Assembly (NCBI GenBank): GCA_030432015.1 | Contig: JAUIHJ010000002.1 | Coordinates: forward strand, 1 to 33,374 | Length of the DNA: 33,374 nucleotides | Direction: 5' to 3' | Origin: a bacterium | GTDB taxonomy: Bacteria > Planctomycetota > Planctomycetia > Pirellulales > Pirellulaceae | Shown here: piece after piece, positions 8,697 through 20,750 of the stretch | Layout of the letters: every line of letters begins with the position of its first letter | How positions within the stretch are numbered: the stretch's first letter is position 1 | Translations under genes and position numbers: made by a program | Notes under the pieces: model-generated | What the model was told of the DNA's origin: nothing | What the model saw: the letters and a program-made list of their open reading frames with translations, nothing else | Databases searched by the model: none

Positions 8697-11537
8697 ATGC
8701 GAAACAAATACCGGCTGAAATTCCTCGCGGCATTAATGCTGTCTTTGCCGGCGCTGGGCGGGCAGGCCGCCGCCGAACCGCCATCGAGGGAAAGACTCGT
8801 CGACGCTGTTAGCCGGTTGTCGGACCCAAAGTTTGCCGAGCGGCGCGAGGCGTCTCATGAATTATGGTCGGCAGGGTTGGAGGCACGTCCGCTATTGGAG
8901 GCCGCGACCCATAGCACCAACGCGGAAGTTCGCTTGCGTGCCCAGGCCATTCTTGAGCAGTTCAAGATTGGCATTTTCGCCACGACGCCTGCGGAAGATG
9001 TCGTGCTGATTCGCCGATTTCGCGCCGGAGATGTCAGAACGCAGGCGGAATCGCTCAAGCAACTCGCTGATCGCGGTTCAATCGGCGTTGTCCTGCGTCT
9101 GCTGGGACTGGAGGACAACAAGCGTCTGCAAGCGTCGGTGCGGCCGAAGCTGGTTGGTTATCTCGAACAATACGGCGAAACGGACGAGATGTTGCAACTG
9201 GCCGCGGAAGCCCCCACCGAAACGCTTCGCAAGGATATCGTTCGGATCGCCTTGACGAGGCACGAAAAGAGCAAGAATTTCAGCGCCATCGTTCGGCTGG
9301 GAACGTCGCACGCAAGCCCCGCGGTTCGCCGGGCGATCGAGGCGTGGGTTGAAGGAGCTTCGCCACGATTTGTGCCGGTGCTGATGACGCAGGGAGATTT
9401 CCCGACCGTCGAGCGTTTGTTGGAAATTGGCGCCGCAGACGATCTCGGCATGCGCCATCTGGCCGTCTTTGGGCTGCTCCGCGGCGACCTGGAGCAGCGT
9501 ATTGAGCAACTCCGCAAGCGTCGTCCGTCGACGGACGCACCGGAGGAGGTGCGCGCGACGCGTCTACTGGCCTACCTGTTGCGTGCCAATGGCGAGCACG
9601 CCGAGGCCCGCCGTGTCGTCGAGCGATTAGGGGACGACGGGACCGAACTGATGCGAACGCTGCTCGACGAACTTGCCGATTGGCCCGCCGCATTGCGGTT
9701 GAATCAAACCAACCCTCGTCCCAGCGATTTGGAATGGGCCAAGACACAGAATCTGGGCTTTCAGGCGGCGTACCAAAGACTCGCCGGCGACGACGCAGCC
9801 TTTCAGGAAACCATTACCGAACTCGATGAATTAGGAACCTCGAACCCCCAATGGAGCCAACCGTGCGCCAAGGTCCTTTTGATCCATGGCGAGACCGAAC
9901 GCGCCATTAAGCTCAAGCAAGTGGAAGGGCCGGTCGAGGCCTTTGAACTGATGTGCGAGCAATTTCGATACGCCGAGGCCTTTCGCTGGGCGGAGATCGG
10001 TGAAAACGAAGCCGAGCGGCACAGCTGGTTTAAGCAGGTCGCGCAAGACGCCAAGACGCATGCTCATCTTTCGTCACAACGACTGAGTATCGGGCTTTAC
10101 GCGGCACGTGTCCTGGCCCGACTCGGCCATCGGGCGGAAGCGCAGGAGACATTCGAGAAGTTTGGCCAGGCGCTCAAAACGGACGGCTTTGTTTCTCGCA
10201 TCCGCGCCTTATGCGACGCGGAATTGAAAAGCGGATTTCATGACCTCGCCTTTCAGCATGCGACCATGATCGTGGGCAAAGATCGCTCGATTCTATCGAC
10301 CCTGTTCCCCAAGCATCACGAAACGGCCGATACCCTGTGGGACTATTTTCGCCACGTCGATGAAAAGGAAACCTACGCGAAAACGCTGGATCGAATCCGG
10401 AAATTCTTGTACCGCAGCCCCAACCAGACCGAGCCGCCCGATGATCTGACCGCACTGGTCGTGTCTGTCGAGCAAGCGGCGACTGACCTGTCTCCGGCCA
10501 AGGCGGCACGCTGGATATTCTCCGCAGGACGTACCTCCATGCTGTGGGGGCGTCGCGACTTGGCCAAACGGTGTTTTGCTCAGATTGCGGATCGCCATGC
10601 GGATGCGGCCTTAAGTCTGGCGGACCAGTTCGTGGCGGAGAAAGATTGGAATGAGGCCGCCCATTGGTATCGTGTCTGTTGGGAATTGGATCATCGACGC
10701 TCGGGCGCGATCTATCTGCAGGGAAAGATGCTGGCCAATGCCGGGCAGCAGGAAGAGGGAGACCGGTTGATGGAGTTGGCGCGACTGATGCCGCTGGCCA
10801 ACGCACAGAATCGCTACCAACAACTGGCTCGGCCGTTGAAGTCACATCAACTAATGGACGACGCGGTCGCTCAGTGGGAATTGATCGTACAGCAAGGCAA
10901 TTGGACGGAAGAAGAGGTCCTAAGCTCAGTTCGTGACCTGGGCAATGCCGTCGAGAGCCGTGATCTGCTGGCAGCCGCCCGTTACTGGGAGAAGATGTTG
11001 CTGGCATGCCTGCAACTGAAGTTCGGGTTCACACAGCCGGCGGGCTACATTCAGATTCCCTACCTCGTTCATAAAACACGAGCCCGTGGTTTGCTGGCCC
11101 GGGGGAGCGTCGATGAGGCGCTGCCAGTGATCAAGCTGGCGCATGCAATCTGCCCAGGGGATGGCGACCTGATCGAACGTATCGTGCCAGACCTGGAGGC
11201 GGCCGGACATCCGGAGCTGGCGGATCGACTCTTTGATCGTTCATATGAGATCATGGAGGAGTCCTGTCGCCTCTTTGCCCATAGTGCCCGGGTCCGCAAC
11301 GATCTGGCGTGGATGTCCGCGCGATGCAACCGTCGATTGGATGAGGCATTACAGTTGGCCCAGGAGGCGATTGAATTTTCGCCCCGGACCGCGTCCTACA
11401 TCGACACCCTGGGGGAAGTGCACTTTCGCCGGGGTGAAATTGTTAAAGCGACCGCGTGTGCGGAACGCTGTCTGGAACTCGAGCCCGGCAACGCCGGATA
11501 TCAGCAACAGCTCGATCGCTTCCGCGGGTCTCAGTGA
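8697..11537 (+). CDS. Secreted HEAT/TPR repeat-containing protein
   Basis: N-terminal signal peptide (MRNKYRLKFLAALMLSLPALGGQAAA), HEAT-like LSDPKFAERREASHELWSAG...AEVRLRAQAIL, C-terminal TPR-like DEALQLAQEAIEFSPRTASYIDTLGEVHFRRGE. Confidence 0.75.
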   Translation: MRNKYRLKFLAALMLSLPALGGQAAAEPPSRERLVDAVSRLSDPKFAERREASHELWSAGLEARPLLEAATHSTNAEVRLRAQAILEQFKIGIFATTPAEDVVLIRRFRAGDVRTQAESLKQLADRGSIGVVLRLLGLEDNKRLQASVRPKLVGYLEQYGETDEMLQLAAEAPTETLRKDIVRIALTRHEKSKNFSAIVRLGTSHASPAVRRAIEAWVEGASPRFVPVLMTQGDFPTVERLLEIGAADDLGMRHLAVFGLLRGDLEQRIEQLRKRRPSTDAPEEVRATRLLAYLLRANGEHAEARRVVERLGDDGTELMRTLLDELADWPAALRLNQTNPRPSDLEWAKTQNLGFQAAYQRLAGDDAAFQETITELDELGTSNPQWSQPCAKVLLIHGETERAIKLKQVEGPVEAFELMCEQFRYAEAFRWAEIGENEAERHSWFKQVAQDAKTHAHLSSQRLSIGLYAARVLARLGHRAEAQETFEKFGQALKTDGFVSRIRALCDAELKSGFHDLAFQHATMIVGKDRSILSTLFPKHHETADTLWDYFRHVDEKETYAKTLDRIRKFLYRSPNQTEPPDDLTALVVSVEQAATDLSPAKAARWIFSAGRTSMLWGRRDLAKRCFAQIADRHADAALSLADQFVAEKDWNEAAHWYRVCWELDHRRSGAIYLQGKMLANAGQQEEGDRLMELARLMPLANAQNRYQQLARPLKSHQLMDDAVAQWELIVQQGNWTEEEVLSSVRDLGNAVESRDLLAAARYWEKMLLACLQLKFGFTQPAGYIQIPYLVHKTRARGLLARGSVDEALPVIKLAHAICPGDGDLIERIVPDLEAAGHPELADRLFDRSYEIMEESCRLFAHSARVRNDLAWMSARCNRRLDEALQLAQEAIEFSPRTASYIDTLGEVHFRRGEIVKATACAERCLELEPGNAGYQQQLDRFRGSQ

Positions 11538-11666
11538 CCTGCGGCAGAAGATGCTCCCATGCACATCGTGGCGAGCGGGTTCGACATACCGCGGACGATT
11601 CGGCCCACGACGCAGCCCAGGCGTCTTGTACGCCAATTCGCGGCCTGGCCGGCATAATCGTCACCC

Positions 11667-11697
11667 AAAAAAAGCGGCTGCCATTGCTGACAGCCGC
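11667..11697 (-). terminator. Intrinsic terminator of the rpoBC operon
   Basis: Minus strand reads GCGGCTG-(10 nt)-CAGCCGC followed directly by TTTTTTT, 33 bp past the rpoC stop. Confidence 0.9.
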
Positions 11698-11729
11698 CTG
11701 GTAATTCGTCTTAACTTCGTCCGACGCGA

Positions 11730-14700
11730 TTATTCGTCGCTGGGCGCTTCGCCGGAGTTCTTGAACAGATCATCCAGGGCAGACGACGTGGTCGGTGCTT
11801 CGGATGTCTCGACCGCCGGAACGGTCGTATCCGATCCGCTGGCGGCGTCGGACTCGCCGTTGCCGCCCTCGGAATCCTGGAGCAAGGGGAAGCTGGTGAC
11901 CAGCGACTTTTCGGTTTCCGCAGCCATGGCCTTGAGTGCCTCGGGGCGGTAGCGGACTTCGGATTCCTGGAAGGTTCGGAACCCGGTTCCGGCCGGAATC
12001 AGATGCCCGAGAATCACGTTCTCTTTCAAACCGACCAGGTGATCGACCTTGCCGGCCAACGCCGCTTCGGTCAATACCTTTGTCGTTTCCTGGAAGCTGG
12101 CCGCCGAGATGAAGCTCGAGGATTGCACGGACGCCTTGGTGATCCCCAGTAGCTGGGTACTGGCCGTCGCCGGTTTGGGACGCGTCGCTTTGGCGGGTTC
12201 GCCGCCGAGTGCTTCGATCTGAGCATTAACCTGTTCCAGCGCATCTTTGGGGACAATGGTCCCAATCTCGAAATCGCTATCACCCTTCTCAGAGATCTTG
12301 ATGCACTTGGCCAGATCGTTGTTGATCGTACGGAATTCAAAGCGATCGAGGTCGAGACCCGGCAGCACACTCGTGTCGCCAGGACTTTCCACTTTCACCT
12401 TCCGCAGCATACGTCCCACGATAATTTCGATGTGCTTGTCGTTGATTTCCACGCGCTGACTTCGGTACACGCTTTGGATTTCATGCAGCAGGTATTGCTG
12501 CACGGCTTCCTCTCCCGAGATCCGTAGGATGTCGTGGGGAACGAGTGGGCCATCGACCAACGCCTGACCGGCTTTGACGATATCGCCGGCATGCAGGAGG
12601 AACCGCTTTCCGTGGGGCACCAGATGCTCGCGTTCGATTCCGCTCTCGCTACGAACGATAATCGTTCGCTTTCCACGTCGCTTTTCACCCAGGATTTCCA
12701 CGACGCCATCGACTTCCGCGATAACGGCAGGATCCTTGGGTTTGCGGGCTTCAAAGATCTCGGTTACGCGGGGCAGGCCACCGGTGATGTCCGTAACACC
12801 GGACGCTTCGCGGGGTGTTTCCGCCAAGGTCGCACCGCCATCAATCTGAGCGCCCTCTTCGACCACGATATGGGCACGTTCCGGAAGGTAGTAGACGTCC
12901 AACGGCTTGCCATCGGCGTCTTCAACCACGACCTGCGGATGTAATTCACCCTTATGGTCCGTGATCATGCGACGGACGTGACCGCTAGGATCTTTCTCCA
13001 TCCGCATGGTCTCGCCTTCGACCACGTCCTCGAACCGTACCTTACCGGGGACTTCGGCGAGAATCGGAATCGAGTGTGGATTCCATTGGCAGAGGATCTT
13101 ACCGGCCCGAATTTCATCATCTTCCTTGACCATCAACTGAGCACCGGCAGGCACTTCGTACTTCTCGATTTCGCGTCCTTTCGCGTCGAGAAGCGAGATT
13201 TCGCCATTCCGGGTCAGGACCAGGTCCTTGCCCTCAGGCGTGGTCACCGAACGCATCCGAATGAAGCGAACCTTACCTCCTCGTTTGGCCTTGGTTTCGC
13301 TGTCTTCCACGCTGGTATTCACCGTTCCACCGATATGGAACGTCCGCATCGTCAATTGCGTACCGGGTTCACCGATACTCTGTGCCGCAATGATGCCGAC
13401 GGCCATGCCTTCTTCGACGATGTTACCCGTTGCCAGATCCATGCCGTAGCAGCAGCGGCAAACACCAAGCGGTGCATCGCAGGTCATTGGGCTGCGGACT
13501 TGAATTCTTTCCAGTCCCAGGTCTTCGATCCGGCGAGCGACCTCATTGGTAATCATCTCGCTGTCACGCACAATCACTTCATCGGTAATCGGATTAACGA
13601 TGTTCTGCCGACTGACGCGTCCCATAATGGCATCCGCCAGCCGTACCTCGACCTTCTCACCACGGTAAATCACCCCCTTGGTAATTCCCTGCGTGGTCTT
13701 GCAGTCGTGCATTGTGACGACAACGTTCTGTGCGACATCCGCCAGCTTTCGCGTAAGGTAACCGGAGTCCGCCGTCTTGAGTGCCGTATCCGCCAATCCT
13801 TTTCGAGCACCGTGGGTCGAACTGAAGTACTCCAGCACGGTGAGTCCTTCGCGGAAGTTGGCCTTAATCGGCGTCTCGATGATTTCGCCCGTTGGCTTGG
13901 CCATCAGACCACGCATGCCCGCCAACTGCCGAATCTGTTCGACACCGCCACGAGCACCAGAATGTGCCATCAGATACACGGGGTTGACGTAGCCGTGACC
14001 GCCTCGGTCGTCCGACTTCATCGCTTCCATCATTTCGCTGGTGATTGCTTCCCGCGTATGGGTCCAGGTGTCGAGCACCTGATTGTAGCGTTCCTGATCG
14101 GTGATGACACCGCGCTCGTAGAGCTTCTTAAACTTGAGCACCGTCTTTTCCGCTTCACCGATGTGACGTTGCTTCGAGTCGGGGGTTACCAGATCGTCGG
14201 TGGCAAACGAGAGACCGCTGCGCGTACTCTCGCGGAAGCCAAGCTGGTTCATGTTGTCCAGCAGCTCGATCGTGGCCTTCCGTCCGAGCCGTTGATAGCA
14301 ATCGGAAATGACCGCCGCGAGGTCGCCTGACTTGAGCGGTGCGTTGTAAAAGTCCATCCCCTCGGGCAGGATCATGTTAAACAGGATTCGCCCGTAGGTG
14401 GTGGAGATCAAGACGCCCGACTTTTGATCATCCTCCTCGGACTTGACGCGGCGGTTGGCTGGCAGACGGACCTTAATGCGGGCGTGCATATCGACCACGC
14501 CCAATGAATAGGCCAGATCCGCTTCCTCCAACGTCGAGAAGACCATGTTCTCGCCGGGTCGATTGGGCAGTTCAAGCGTGATGTAGTTGCAACCCATCAC
14601 CGTATCTTGCGACGGGCTCATGATGGGCCGACCATTGGCCGGTCCAAAAATGTTGTTCGTCGCCAGCATCAGCGTATGCGCTTCCACCTGGGCCTCGATC

Positions 14701-16112
14701 GACAGCGGCAAGTGGACCGCCATTTGATCGCCGTCAAAGTCGGCATTAAAGCCCTTGCAGGCGAGGGGATGCAGGTGGATGGCGTTGCCTTCAACCAAGA
14801 TTGGCTCGAACGCTTGAATTCCCATGCGATGCAGCGTGGGTGCCCGATTGAGCATCACCGGGTGATTCTGAATCACCTGTTCGAGGATATCCCAAACCTC
14901 TTCGTCTTTCCGCTCGAGCATCTTCTTGGCGCTCTTGATCGTATCCGCGTGGCCCAACTCCTTGAGCTTGCGAATGATAAAGGGCTGGAAGAGTTCCAGG
15001 GCGATTTTCTTGGGAAGACCGCATTGATGCAGCTTGAGTTTCGGTCCCACCACGATCACGCTGCGTGCCGAATAATCGACCCGTTTTCCCAACAGGTTCT
15101 CGCGGAACCGACCCTGCTTGCCCTTGATCATGTCGGTCAACGACTTGAGCGGACGGTTGCTGCTGCCCAAGACCGGACGTTTGCAGCGATTGTTGTCGAA
15201 CAAGGCGTCGACAGATTGCTGAAGCATTCGCTTTTCATTGCGAATGATCACCTCCGGCGCGTTAAGGTCGACCAGCTTTCGGAGGCGGTTATTACGGTTG
15301 ATAATCCGCCGATAAAGATCGTTGAGATCGCTGGTGGCAAAGTTTCCGGAGTCCAGCAGGACCAGCGGCCGCAGGTCCGGTGGAATCACCGGGATGACGT
15401 CGAGCACCATCCACTCGGGGCGATTGTCGCTGTCCCGAATCGACTCGACGATCTTCAGGCGATTGATCAGGTCTTTTCGTCGCTGCTTGGAATTCGTCGT
15501 CCCCAGTTCTTCACGGAGACGCTGCGACAACGTGACCAGATCCAGGACCGAAAGCAGCTTACGGACGGCTTCGGCGCCCATATCCGCCTCGAAGGTGCCT
15601 TCCCCAAACTGCTCTCGTGCCGCACGGTACTCTTCTTCGGTCAGCAGTTGCTGCATTTCCAAGCTGGTTTCGCCTGGGTCGACGACCACGTAGTCCTGGA
15701 AGTAAACGACTTTTTCCAAGCTGGTGGTCTTCATTTCCAGCAGGTTCCCCAGGCGACTCGGCATCGCCTTGAAGAACCAGATGTGGACGACCGGTGCGGC
15801 AAGTTCGATGTGCCCCATCCGCTTGCGGCGGACGCGCGAGTGCGTCACTTTGACGCCACAGCGATCACAGATCATGCCCTTGTACTTCATACCGCGATAC
15901 TTACCGCAGGCGCACTCCCAGTCTTTCTCCGGACCAAAAATCCGCTCGCAAAACAGCCCATCTTTTTCGGGGCGGTAGGTGCGGTAATTGATGGTCTCTG
16001 GCTTCTTCACTTCGCCAAAAGACCAGCTTCGAATGTCATGGGGACGCGCCAAGCTGATTTTGACGGCCGCGTAGTCATTAATACGATCGTAAGAGCTTTC
16101 GCCGATGGTCAT
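11730..16112 (-). CDS. rpoC: DNA-directed RNA polymerase subunit beta'
   Basis: [16 protein letters not shown] catalytic motif, N-terminal zinc finger [40 protein letters not shown]. Confidence 0.99.
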   Translation of the reverse strand: MTIGESSYDRINDYAAVKISLARPHDIRSWSFGEVKKPETINYRTYRPEKDGLFCERIFGPEKDWECACGKYRGMKYKGMICDRCGVKVTHSRVRRKRMGHIELAAPVVHIWFFKAMPSRLGNLLEMKTTSLEKVVYFQDYVVVDPGETSLEMQQLLTEEEYRAAREQFGEGTFEADMGAEAVRKLLSVLDLVTLSQRLREELGTTNSKQRRKDLINRLKIVESIRDSDNRPEWMVLDVIPVIPPDLRPLVLLDSGNFATSDLNDLYRRIINRNNRLRKLVDLNAPEVIIRNEKRMLQQSVDALFDNNRCKRPVLGSSNRPLKSLTDMIKGKQGRFRENLLGKRVDYSARSVIVVGPKLKLHQCGLPKKIALELFQPFIIRKLKELGHADTIKSAKKMLERKDEEVWDILEQVIQNHPVMLNRAPTLHRMGIQAFEPILVEGNAIHLHPLACKGFNADFDGDQMAVHLPLSIEAQVEAHTLMLATNNIFGPANGRPIMSPSQDTVMGCNYITLELPNRPGENMVFSTLEEADLAYSLGVVDMHARIKVRLPANRRVKSEEDDQKSGVLISTTYGRILFNMILPEGMDFYNAPLKSGDLAAVISDCYQRLGRKATIELLDNMNQLGFRESTRSGLSFATDDLVTPDSKQRHIGEAEKTVLKFKKLYERGVITDQERYNQVLDTWTHTREAITSEMMEAMKSDDRGGHGYVNPVYLMAHSGARGGVEQIRQLAGMRGLMAKPTGEIIETPIKANFREGLTVLEYFSSTHGARKGLADTALKTADSGYLTRKLADVAQNVVVTMHDCKTTQGITKGVIYRGEKVEVRLADAIMGRVSRQNIVNPITDEVIVRDSEMITNEVARRIEDLGLERIQVRSPMTCDAPLGVCRCCYGMDLATGNIVEEGMAVGIIAAQSIGEPGTQLTMRTFHIGGTVNTSVEDSETKAKRGGKVRFIRMRSVTTPEGKDLVLTRNGEISLLDAKGREIEKYEVPAGAQLMVKEDDEIRAGKILCQWNPHSIPILAEVPGKVRFEDVVEGETMRMEKDPSGHVRRMITDHKGELHPQVVVEDADGKPLDVYYLPERAHIVVEEGAQIDGGATLAETPREASGVTDITGGLPRVTEIFEARKPKDPAVIAEVDGVVEILGEKRRGKRTIIVRSESGIEREHLVPHGKRFLLHAGDIVKAGQALVDGPLVPHDILRISGEEAVQQYLLHEIQSVYRSQRVEINDKHIEIIVGRMLRKVKVESPGDTSVLPGLDLDRFEFRTINNDLAKCIKISEKGDSDFEIGTIVPKDALEQVNAQIEALGGEPAKATRPKPATASTQLLGITKASVQSSSFISAASFQETTKVLTEAALAGKVDHLVGLKENVILGHLIPAGTGFRTFQESEVRYRPEALKAMAAETEKSLVTSFPLLQDSEGGNGESDAASGSDTTVPAVETSEAPTTSSALDDLFKNSGEAPSDE

Positions 16113-16247
16113 CTGCGCGGGCTCCTTTATGAGTCACCGAGGTGTTGGGGCGCTAGTTGCGGTTCCGCAAAATGCGGTCGTGCACGAATCACGGACGCGG
16201 CGTCACCTGCCAGTCGGCAGGCGACCCGGGCCCGGAACAATGGTCTC

Positions 16248-19200
16248 TTAAACCCGACGTTTTTCCAGCTGCATGTTCAGAGCGAGGCCGCGAATTTCGT
16301 TGGTGAGCACGTCAAAGCTGGCAGGTGTGCCAGCCTCGAGCGTGTTTTCGCCTTTCACCATCGATTCGTAAATCTTGGTGCGACCCTCGACATCGTCGCT
16401 CTTGACCGTCAGGAGTTCCTGCAAAATGTAAGCTGCACCGTAGGCTTCCAGGGCCCAGACTTCCATTTCGCCGAAACGCTGGCCACCAAAGCGAGCCTTG
16501 CCGCCCAGCGGCTGTTGGGTAATCAACGAGTAAGGCCCGGTGCTCCGTGCATGGACCTTGTCGTCAACCAGGTGATGCAATTTCAGCATGTAGATGTAGC
16601 CGACGGTCGTCTCTTGCTCCATCGGGATTCCCGTGCGGCCATCGTGCAGGGTCGCCTTGCCGTGAGCCGGCAGTCCGGCTTCGGCCAAGCAACTATTGAT
16701 GTCTTCTTCGGAGGCACCGTCGAAGACCGGCGTGATGGCTTGGAAGCCCAGCTTGGCTCCGGCCCAACCCAGGTGGGTTTCCAGAATCTGCCCGACGTTC
16801 ATACGACTGGGAACACCCAATGGATTCAGCATGATCTGAATCGGCGTCCCATCTGCCAAAAACGGCATGTCCTCAACCGGGAGAATCTTCGAGATCACAC
16901 CCTTGTTACCGTGTCGACCTGCCATCTTGTCGCCAACGGAGATGACCCGCTTGGTCGCGATGTACACCTTGACCATTTGCAGCACGCCGCTGCGAAGTTC
17001 GTCACCTCGCTTCATGCTGTTGAGTCGTCGGTCACGCTCATCAATGGCATTTTCGACGGCTGGCCACTGCTCTTTGTAGATGCGACGCGCTTCCGCAATG
17101 AGGGCGTCGCTTCGCATGCTGCCGATCACGTTCTCGAGGCGGAACTGCTGCGCTCGCTCGGCAACGAACTTGGGATCCTGATCACGGACCAAGGGCGTGC
17201 CGTCGTCGTCGGTCAAATTTCGGCCAAGAGCCTTTTCCATCTCTTCGACCAGCGATCCGAAGACGTCACAAATTCGGGCGTTGCCCTCCGTCTCAACGTC
17301 TTTCAACTCTTTCTCGAACTTCTTGCGTTCCTCTTCAGTGAGACTCATCCGCCGCGAGAACTTTTGCGCGTTGATGACAATGCCTTCAATTCCCGAGGAA
17401 ACTTCCAGCGAGTCGTTTTTGACGTCCTCGCCTGCGCGGCCGAAAATGGCATGCAGAAGTTTTTCTTCCGGTGTCAACTCGGTCTTCGACTTGGGAGAGA
17501 CCTTGCCAACCAGGATGTCGCCGGGACGCACGTAGGTACCCACCTGCACGATGCCGCTATCGTCGAGATTGCGGAGCGCCTTCTCACTGACATTGGGAAT
17601 GTCGCGGGTGAACTCTTCACGTCCCAGTTTTGTCTCGCGAATTTCGACATCGAATTCTTCGATGTGGATCGACGTGTACGTGTCGTTCTTGACCAGTTCT
17701 TCACTGATGATGATGGCATCTTCATAGTTGTAACCATCAAACGACATGAAGCCGACCAGCACATTGCGGCCCAGGGCCAGCTCACCTTGGAACGTCGCCG
17801 GTCCGTCCGCAATCACCTGCCCTGCCTCGACCTTGTCACCGAGATTGATAATCGGTTTTTGATTCAGGCAGGTTCGTTCATTCAGCCCTTGAAACTTCCG
17901 CATTTCGTAGACGTCGTTGCCAATCTCAATTCGATCAGCATCACAGTACGTGATCTTGCCGGCCCGTTTGGCGGTTACGACCATGCTCGAATTCTCGGCG
18001 ACCTCTTTCTCCATCCCGGTGCCGACGATCGGCGGCTCGGCCACGAGCAACGGCACGGCCTGCCGCTGCATGTTCGAGCCCATCAACGCGCGATTGGCAT
18101 CGTCATGTTCGAGGAAGGGAATGAGTCCGGCGGAAACTCCGACCATCTGGCTGGGCGCGACATCGATGTATTCGACCAACTCAGGGTTGACGATTTCAAA
18201 GTCGCTGCGGTGCCGGGCAATCATATTGGCGCCGGCGACGAGCTTGCCCTTTTGCACTGAAGTGTCGGCAGGAGCGACGTACGCTTCGGATTCCTCATCC
18301 GCGCGGAGCCACACCACTTCCTCTTCCAGCTTGCCCTTATTGACACGACGGTAAGGTGTCACGAGAAAGCCGTAGTCATCCACGCCGGCGTAGATGGCCA
18401 AGCTGGAGATCAGACCGATATTCGTACCTTCAGGGGTCTCGATCGGACAGATGCGCCCGTAATGCGAAATATGCACGTCGCGGACTTCAAAGCCAGCCCG
18501 TTTGCGGTTGAGGCCGCCCGGCCCCAACGCGGAGAGACGACGCTCGTGCGTCAGTTGCGACAGCGGATTCGTTTGATCGACCACCTGCGATAATTCGCCT
18601 CGACCAAAGAAATATTCGATCGCGGCGGAGACGCTCTTGGGATTCACCAGGCTTCGCGGCGTCATGTCGTCCGCGTCCTTGAGACTCATCCGCTCCTGGA
18701 CCGTCCGGCGAAGCTTCAAGAAGCCCTTTCGCAACTCGTCACACGCCAATTCGTCAATGGTCCGCAGGCGGCGATTACCAAGGTGATCAATGTCGTCGAT
18801 CTCGGCTTCGCCACCGGACGAGGCCAGGTTGAGTAGATACTTGATCGATGACGTCAGGTCGTCGGGCCGCAGGGTCATTTCCTTTTGCGAGACCGTCAGC
18901 TCAAGCTTGCGGTTAATCCGGAACCGTCCTACGCGGCCTAATCGATAGCGATTGACGTCGTAGAATTTCTCCTGGAATAAAGTCCGTGCTTTTTCCAGCT
19001 GCGGCGGATTACCCGGACGCAATCGCTGATAGATTCGCAACAGAGCCTCCTCGTGGCTCGACGTTGCGTCGTCCTTGAGGCTGTTCATGATGAGGGGCAC
19101 TTTTTGGTCCGCCATCACTTCGACTTTGGTCACCCCGGACGTGCAGATCAGTTCGGCCGAGTTTTTCGAGATCTTGCTGCCCGCGTCGACGATGACCTCA

Positions 19201-19970
19201 CCCGCTCGGTCGCTCGACGTTGGGTAGACGATATCGTCGACGGCGATCTTGCCTTCGATCTTTGTCACGCTGCGACCGTCGACAATCTTTTCAACGGTGG
19301 TTTCATAGAAGGCGCGCAGGATGTCGGAGTCAGAACTGTAGCTGGGATCCATCGCCCGCAGCAGCGTGATGGCAGAGAATTTGCCACTCTGGTCGATCCG
19401 GACGCTCAGAATATCTTTCTTCGTGGCATTGATCTCAATCCAGCTTCCCCGCTCCGGAATGATTCGGCAACTTGGCAGCTTGCGATCCGACGTGCCGTCC
19501 TGTTCCATCACGAAGTCGACGCCGGGGCTGCGATGCAGCTGGCTGACGACGACGCGTTCGGCACCGTTGATAATGAACTCCCCGCCACCCAACATGATGG
19601 GGATATCGCCCAGATAGACTTCCTCTTCGACCGGTTCATCTTTGTTCAGTCGCAACCAAACTCGGAACGGTCGTCCATACGTCAGACGAAGCTGACGGCA
19701 CTCGTCGGGCGTATACCGCGGCTTCCCCAGTTCATACTTGAGGTATTCCAGATTGATTTGCTTGTCGTAGCTCTCAATTGGGAAGATCTCGCGCAGGACG
19801 CTTTCCAGGCCGTGGTCCTTGCGCTTGTCGGCGGCTGCGTCGTCTTGCAGAAATGCGGCGTAGCTGTGCGTTTGAATTCGCGTCAGGTCAGGCGTGACTT
19901 GCGATTCCCGCCCGGTGCCGAATCGACGAACTTCCGTGGGCATCAACCGTCGGTGTGCAGTGGTAGCCAT
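16248..19970 (-). CDS. rpoB: DNA-directed RNA polymerase subunit beta
   Basis: [93 protein letters not shown]. Confidence 0.99.
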   Translation of the reverse strand: MATTAHRRLMPTEVRRFGTGRESQVTPDLTRIQTHSYAAFLQDDAAADKRKDHGLESVLREIFPIESYDKQINLEYLKYELGKPRYTPDECRQLRLTYGRPFRVWLRLNKDEPVEEEVYLGDIPIMLGGGEFIINGAERVVVSQLHRSPGVDFVMEQDGTSDRKLPSCRIIPERGSWIEINATKKDILSVRIDQSGKFSAITLLRAMDPSYSSDSDILRAFYETTVEKIVDGRSVTKIEGKIAVDDIVYPTSSDRAGEVIVDAGSKISKNSAELICTSGVTKVEVMADQKVPLIMNSLKDDATSSHEEALLRIYQRLRPGNPPQLEKARTLFQEKFYDVNRYRLGRVGRFRINRKLELTVSQKEMTLRPDDLTSSIKYLLNLASSGGEAEIDDIDHLGNRRLRTIDELACDELRKGFLKLRRTVQERMSLKDADDMTPRSLVNPKSVSAAIEYFFGRGELSQVVDQTNPLSQLTHERRLSALGPGGLNRKRAGFEVRDVHISHYGRICPIETPEGTNIGLISSLAIYAGVDDYGFLVTPYRRVNKGKLEEEVVWLRADEESEAYVAPADTSVQKGKLVAGANMIARHRSDFEIVNPELVEYIDVAPSQMVGVSAGLIPFLEHDDANRALMGSNMQRQAVPLLVAEPPIVGTGMEKEVAENSSMVVTAKRAGKITYCDADRIEIGNDVYEMRKFQGLNERTCLNQKPIINLGDKVEAGQVIADGPATFQGELALGRNVLVGFMSFDGYNYEDAIIISEELVKNDTYTSIHIEEFDVEIRETKLGREEFTRDIPNVSEKALRNLDDSGIVQVGTYVRPGDILVGKVSPKSKTELTPEEKLLHAIFGRAGEDVKNDSLEVSSGIEGIVINAQKFSRRMSLTEEERKKFEKELKDVETEGNARICDVFGSLVEEMEKALGRNLTDDDGTPLVRDQDPKFVAERAQQFRLENVIGSMRSDALIAEARRIYKEQWPAVENAIDERDRRLNSMKRGDELRSGVLQMVKVYIATKRVISVGDKMAGRHGNKGVISKILPVEDMPFLADGTPIQIMLNPLGVPSRMNVGQILETHLGWAGAKLGFQAITPVFDGASEEDINSCLAEAGLPAHGKATLHDGRTGIPMEQETTVGYIYMLKLHHLVDDKVHARSTGPYSLITQQPLGGKARFGGQRFGEMEVWALEAYGAAYILQELLTVKSDDVEGRTKIYESMVKGENTLEAGTPASFDVLTNEIRGLALNMQLEKRRV

Positions 19971-20025
19971 AGGCTTGCTCGCTCCGGTTCAATTACAAAT
20001 AGACTGAGATGAGAGGCATACCATA

Positions 20026-20088
20026 CCGAGGCGTGGACGCGGCGCGGATCGGGACCCCCAGGGTACCCAGCGCGCACCGCGACCTCGG
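20026..20088 (-). other. Large inverted-repeat/stem structure in the rplL-rpoB intergenic region
   Basis: CCGAGG...CCTCGG outer pair enclosing GCGGCGCG / CGCGCACCGC and the palindrome GGGTACCC. Confidence 0.55.
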
Positions 20089-20148
20089 AATAAAGCACGC
20101 TCCTGCGTTGATGGCAAAGAGTGCTGATCAAACAAATCATTCACCCGT

Positions 20149-20178
20149 GCCTCGACCCTGGAGGGCAGGGTTCGAGGC
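20149..20178 (-). promoter_or_regulatory. Hairpin in the rplL-rpoB gap (attenuator/processing-site candidate)
   Basis: Plus strand GCCTCGACCCTG-gaggg-CAGGGTTCGAGGC: 12-bp stem with one bulge and a 5-nt loop, 24 bp downstream of the rplL stop; no U-tract. Confidence 0.65.
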
Positions 20179-20201
20179 TGTGACGAGTTTAAGAGTCTGG
20201 T

Positions 20202-20609
20202 CTACTTCAGTTCGACAGAGGCACCAGCTTTTTCGAGCTCTTCCTTGACCTTGTCGGCGTCTTCTTTGGAGACCTTCTCTTTGATCGTGGCCGGCACGCC
20301 TTCGACCAACTTCTTGGCTTCCATCAGCGTCAGGCCGGTCAACGCCTTACAGGCCTTGACGACATCCAACTTCTTGTCGCCGAAGCCGGTCATGATCACA
20401 TCAAATTCCGTCTGCGCCGCGGCAGCTTCGCCACCTTCAGCGGCAGGTGCGGCCATCACAACGCCGCCACCAGCGGCGGGCTCGATGCCGTGCGCATCAG
20501 AAATGTAGTCGCTCAGTTCCTTGGCCTGCTTCAATGTCAATCCGGCGATCTGGTCACCCAGGCTCTTGAGTTCCGGGGCGACTTCTACGGTTGCGGTTTC
20601 GTCTGACAT
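20202..20609 (-). CDS. rplL: 50S ribosomal protein L7/L12
   Basis: [68 protein letters not shown]; start placed at [10 protein letters not shown] (20609), not the listed 20738. Confidence 0.98.
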   Translation of the reverse strand: MSDETATVEVAPELKSLGDQIAGLTLKQAKELSDYISDAHGIEPAAGGGVVMAAPAAEGGEAAAAQTEFDVIMTGFGDKKLDVVKACKALTGLTLMEAKKLVEGVPATIKEKVSKEDADKVKEELEKAGASVELK

Positions 20610-20750
20610 GGTCGGTTCGGTTCCTTTCTTGCCATCGACCACCTTCACGGGAACGAGGCGGATCGATGCGGTTTGTCGAGAGTTGGTTCTGGCGGGGTGC
20701 GGCTCCTGGTTACATCCCAGTCGCTTCGTCCGTTTCAAAATCGTTTTACG

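Noticed and set aside
12954-14330. 458-aa plus-strand ORF antisense to rpoC
   Set aside because: Same shadow-ORF explanation; no motif, no separate RBS context noted.
16206-16221. CCTGCC-agtc-GGCAGG hairpin in the rpoB-rpoC gap as a terminator
   Set aside because: No U-tract; it lies inside an operon that must be co-transcribed. Possibly a processing hairpin but no further support.
14607-18260. 1217-aa plus-strand ORF antisense to rpoC and rpoB, crossing their intergenic gap
   Set aside because: High-GC codon bias commonly produces long antisense ORFs; the minus-strand genes are unequivocal RNAP subunits and the antisense product shows no recognisable domain.
18916-20012. Plus-strand ORF 19053-20012 (319 aa) antisense to the rpoB 5' end
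   Set aside because: Antisense to conserved RpoB N-terminus; no independent support.
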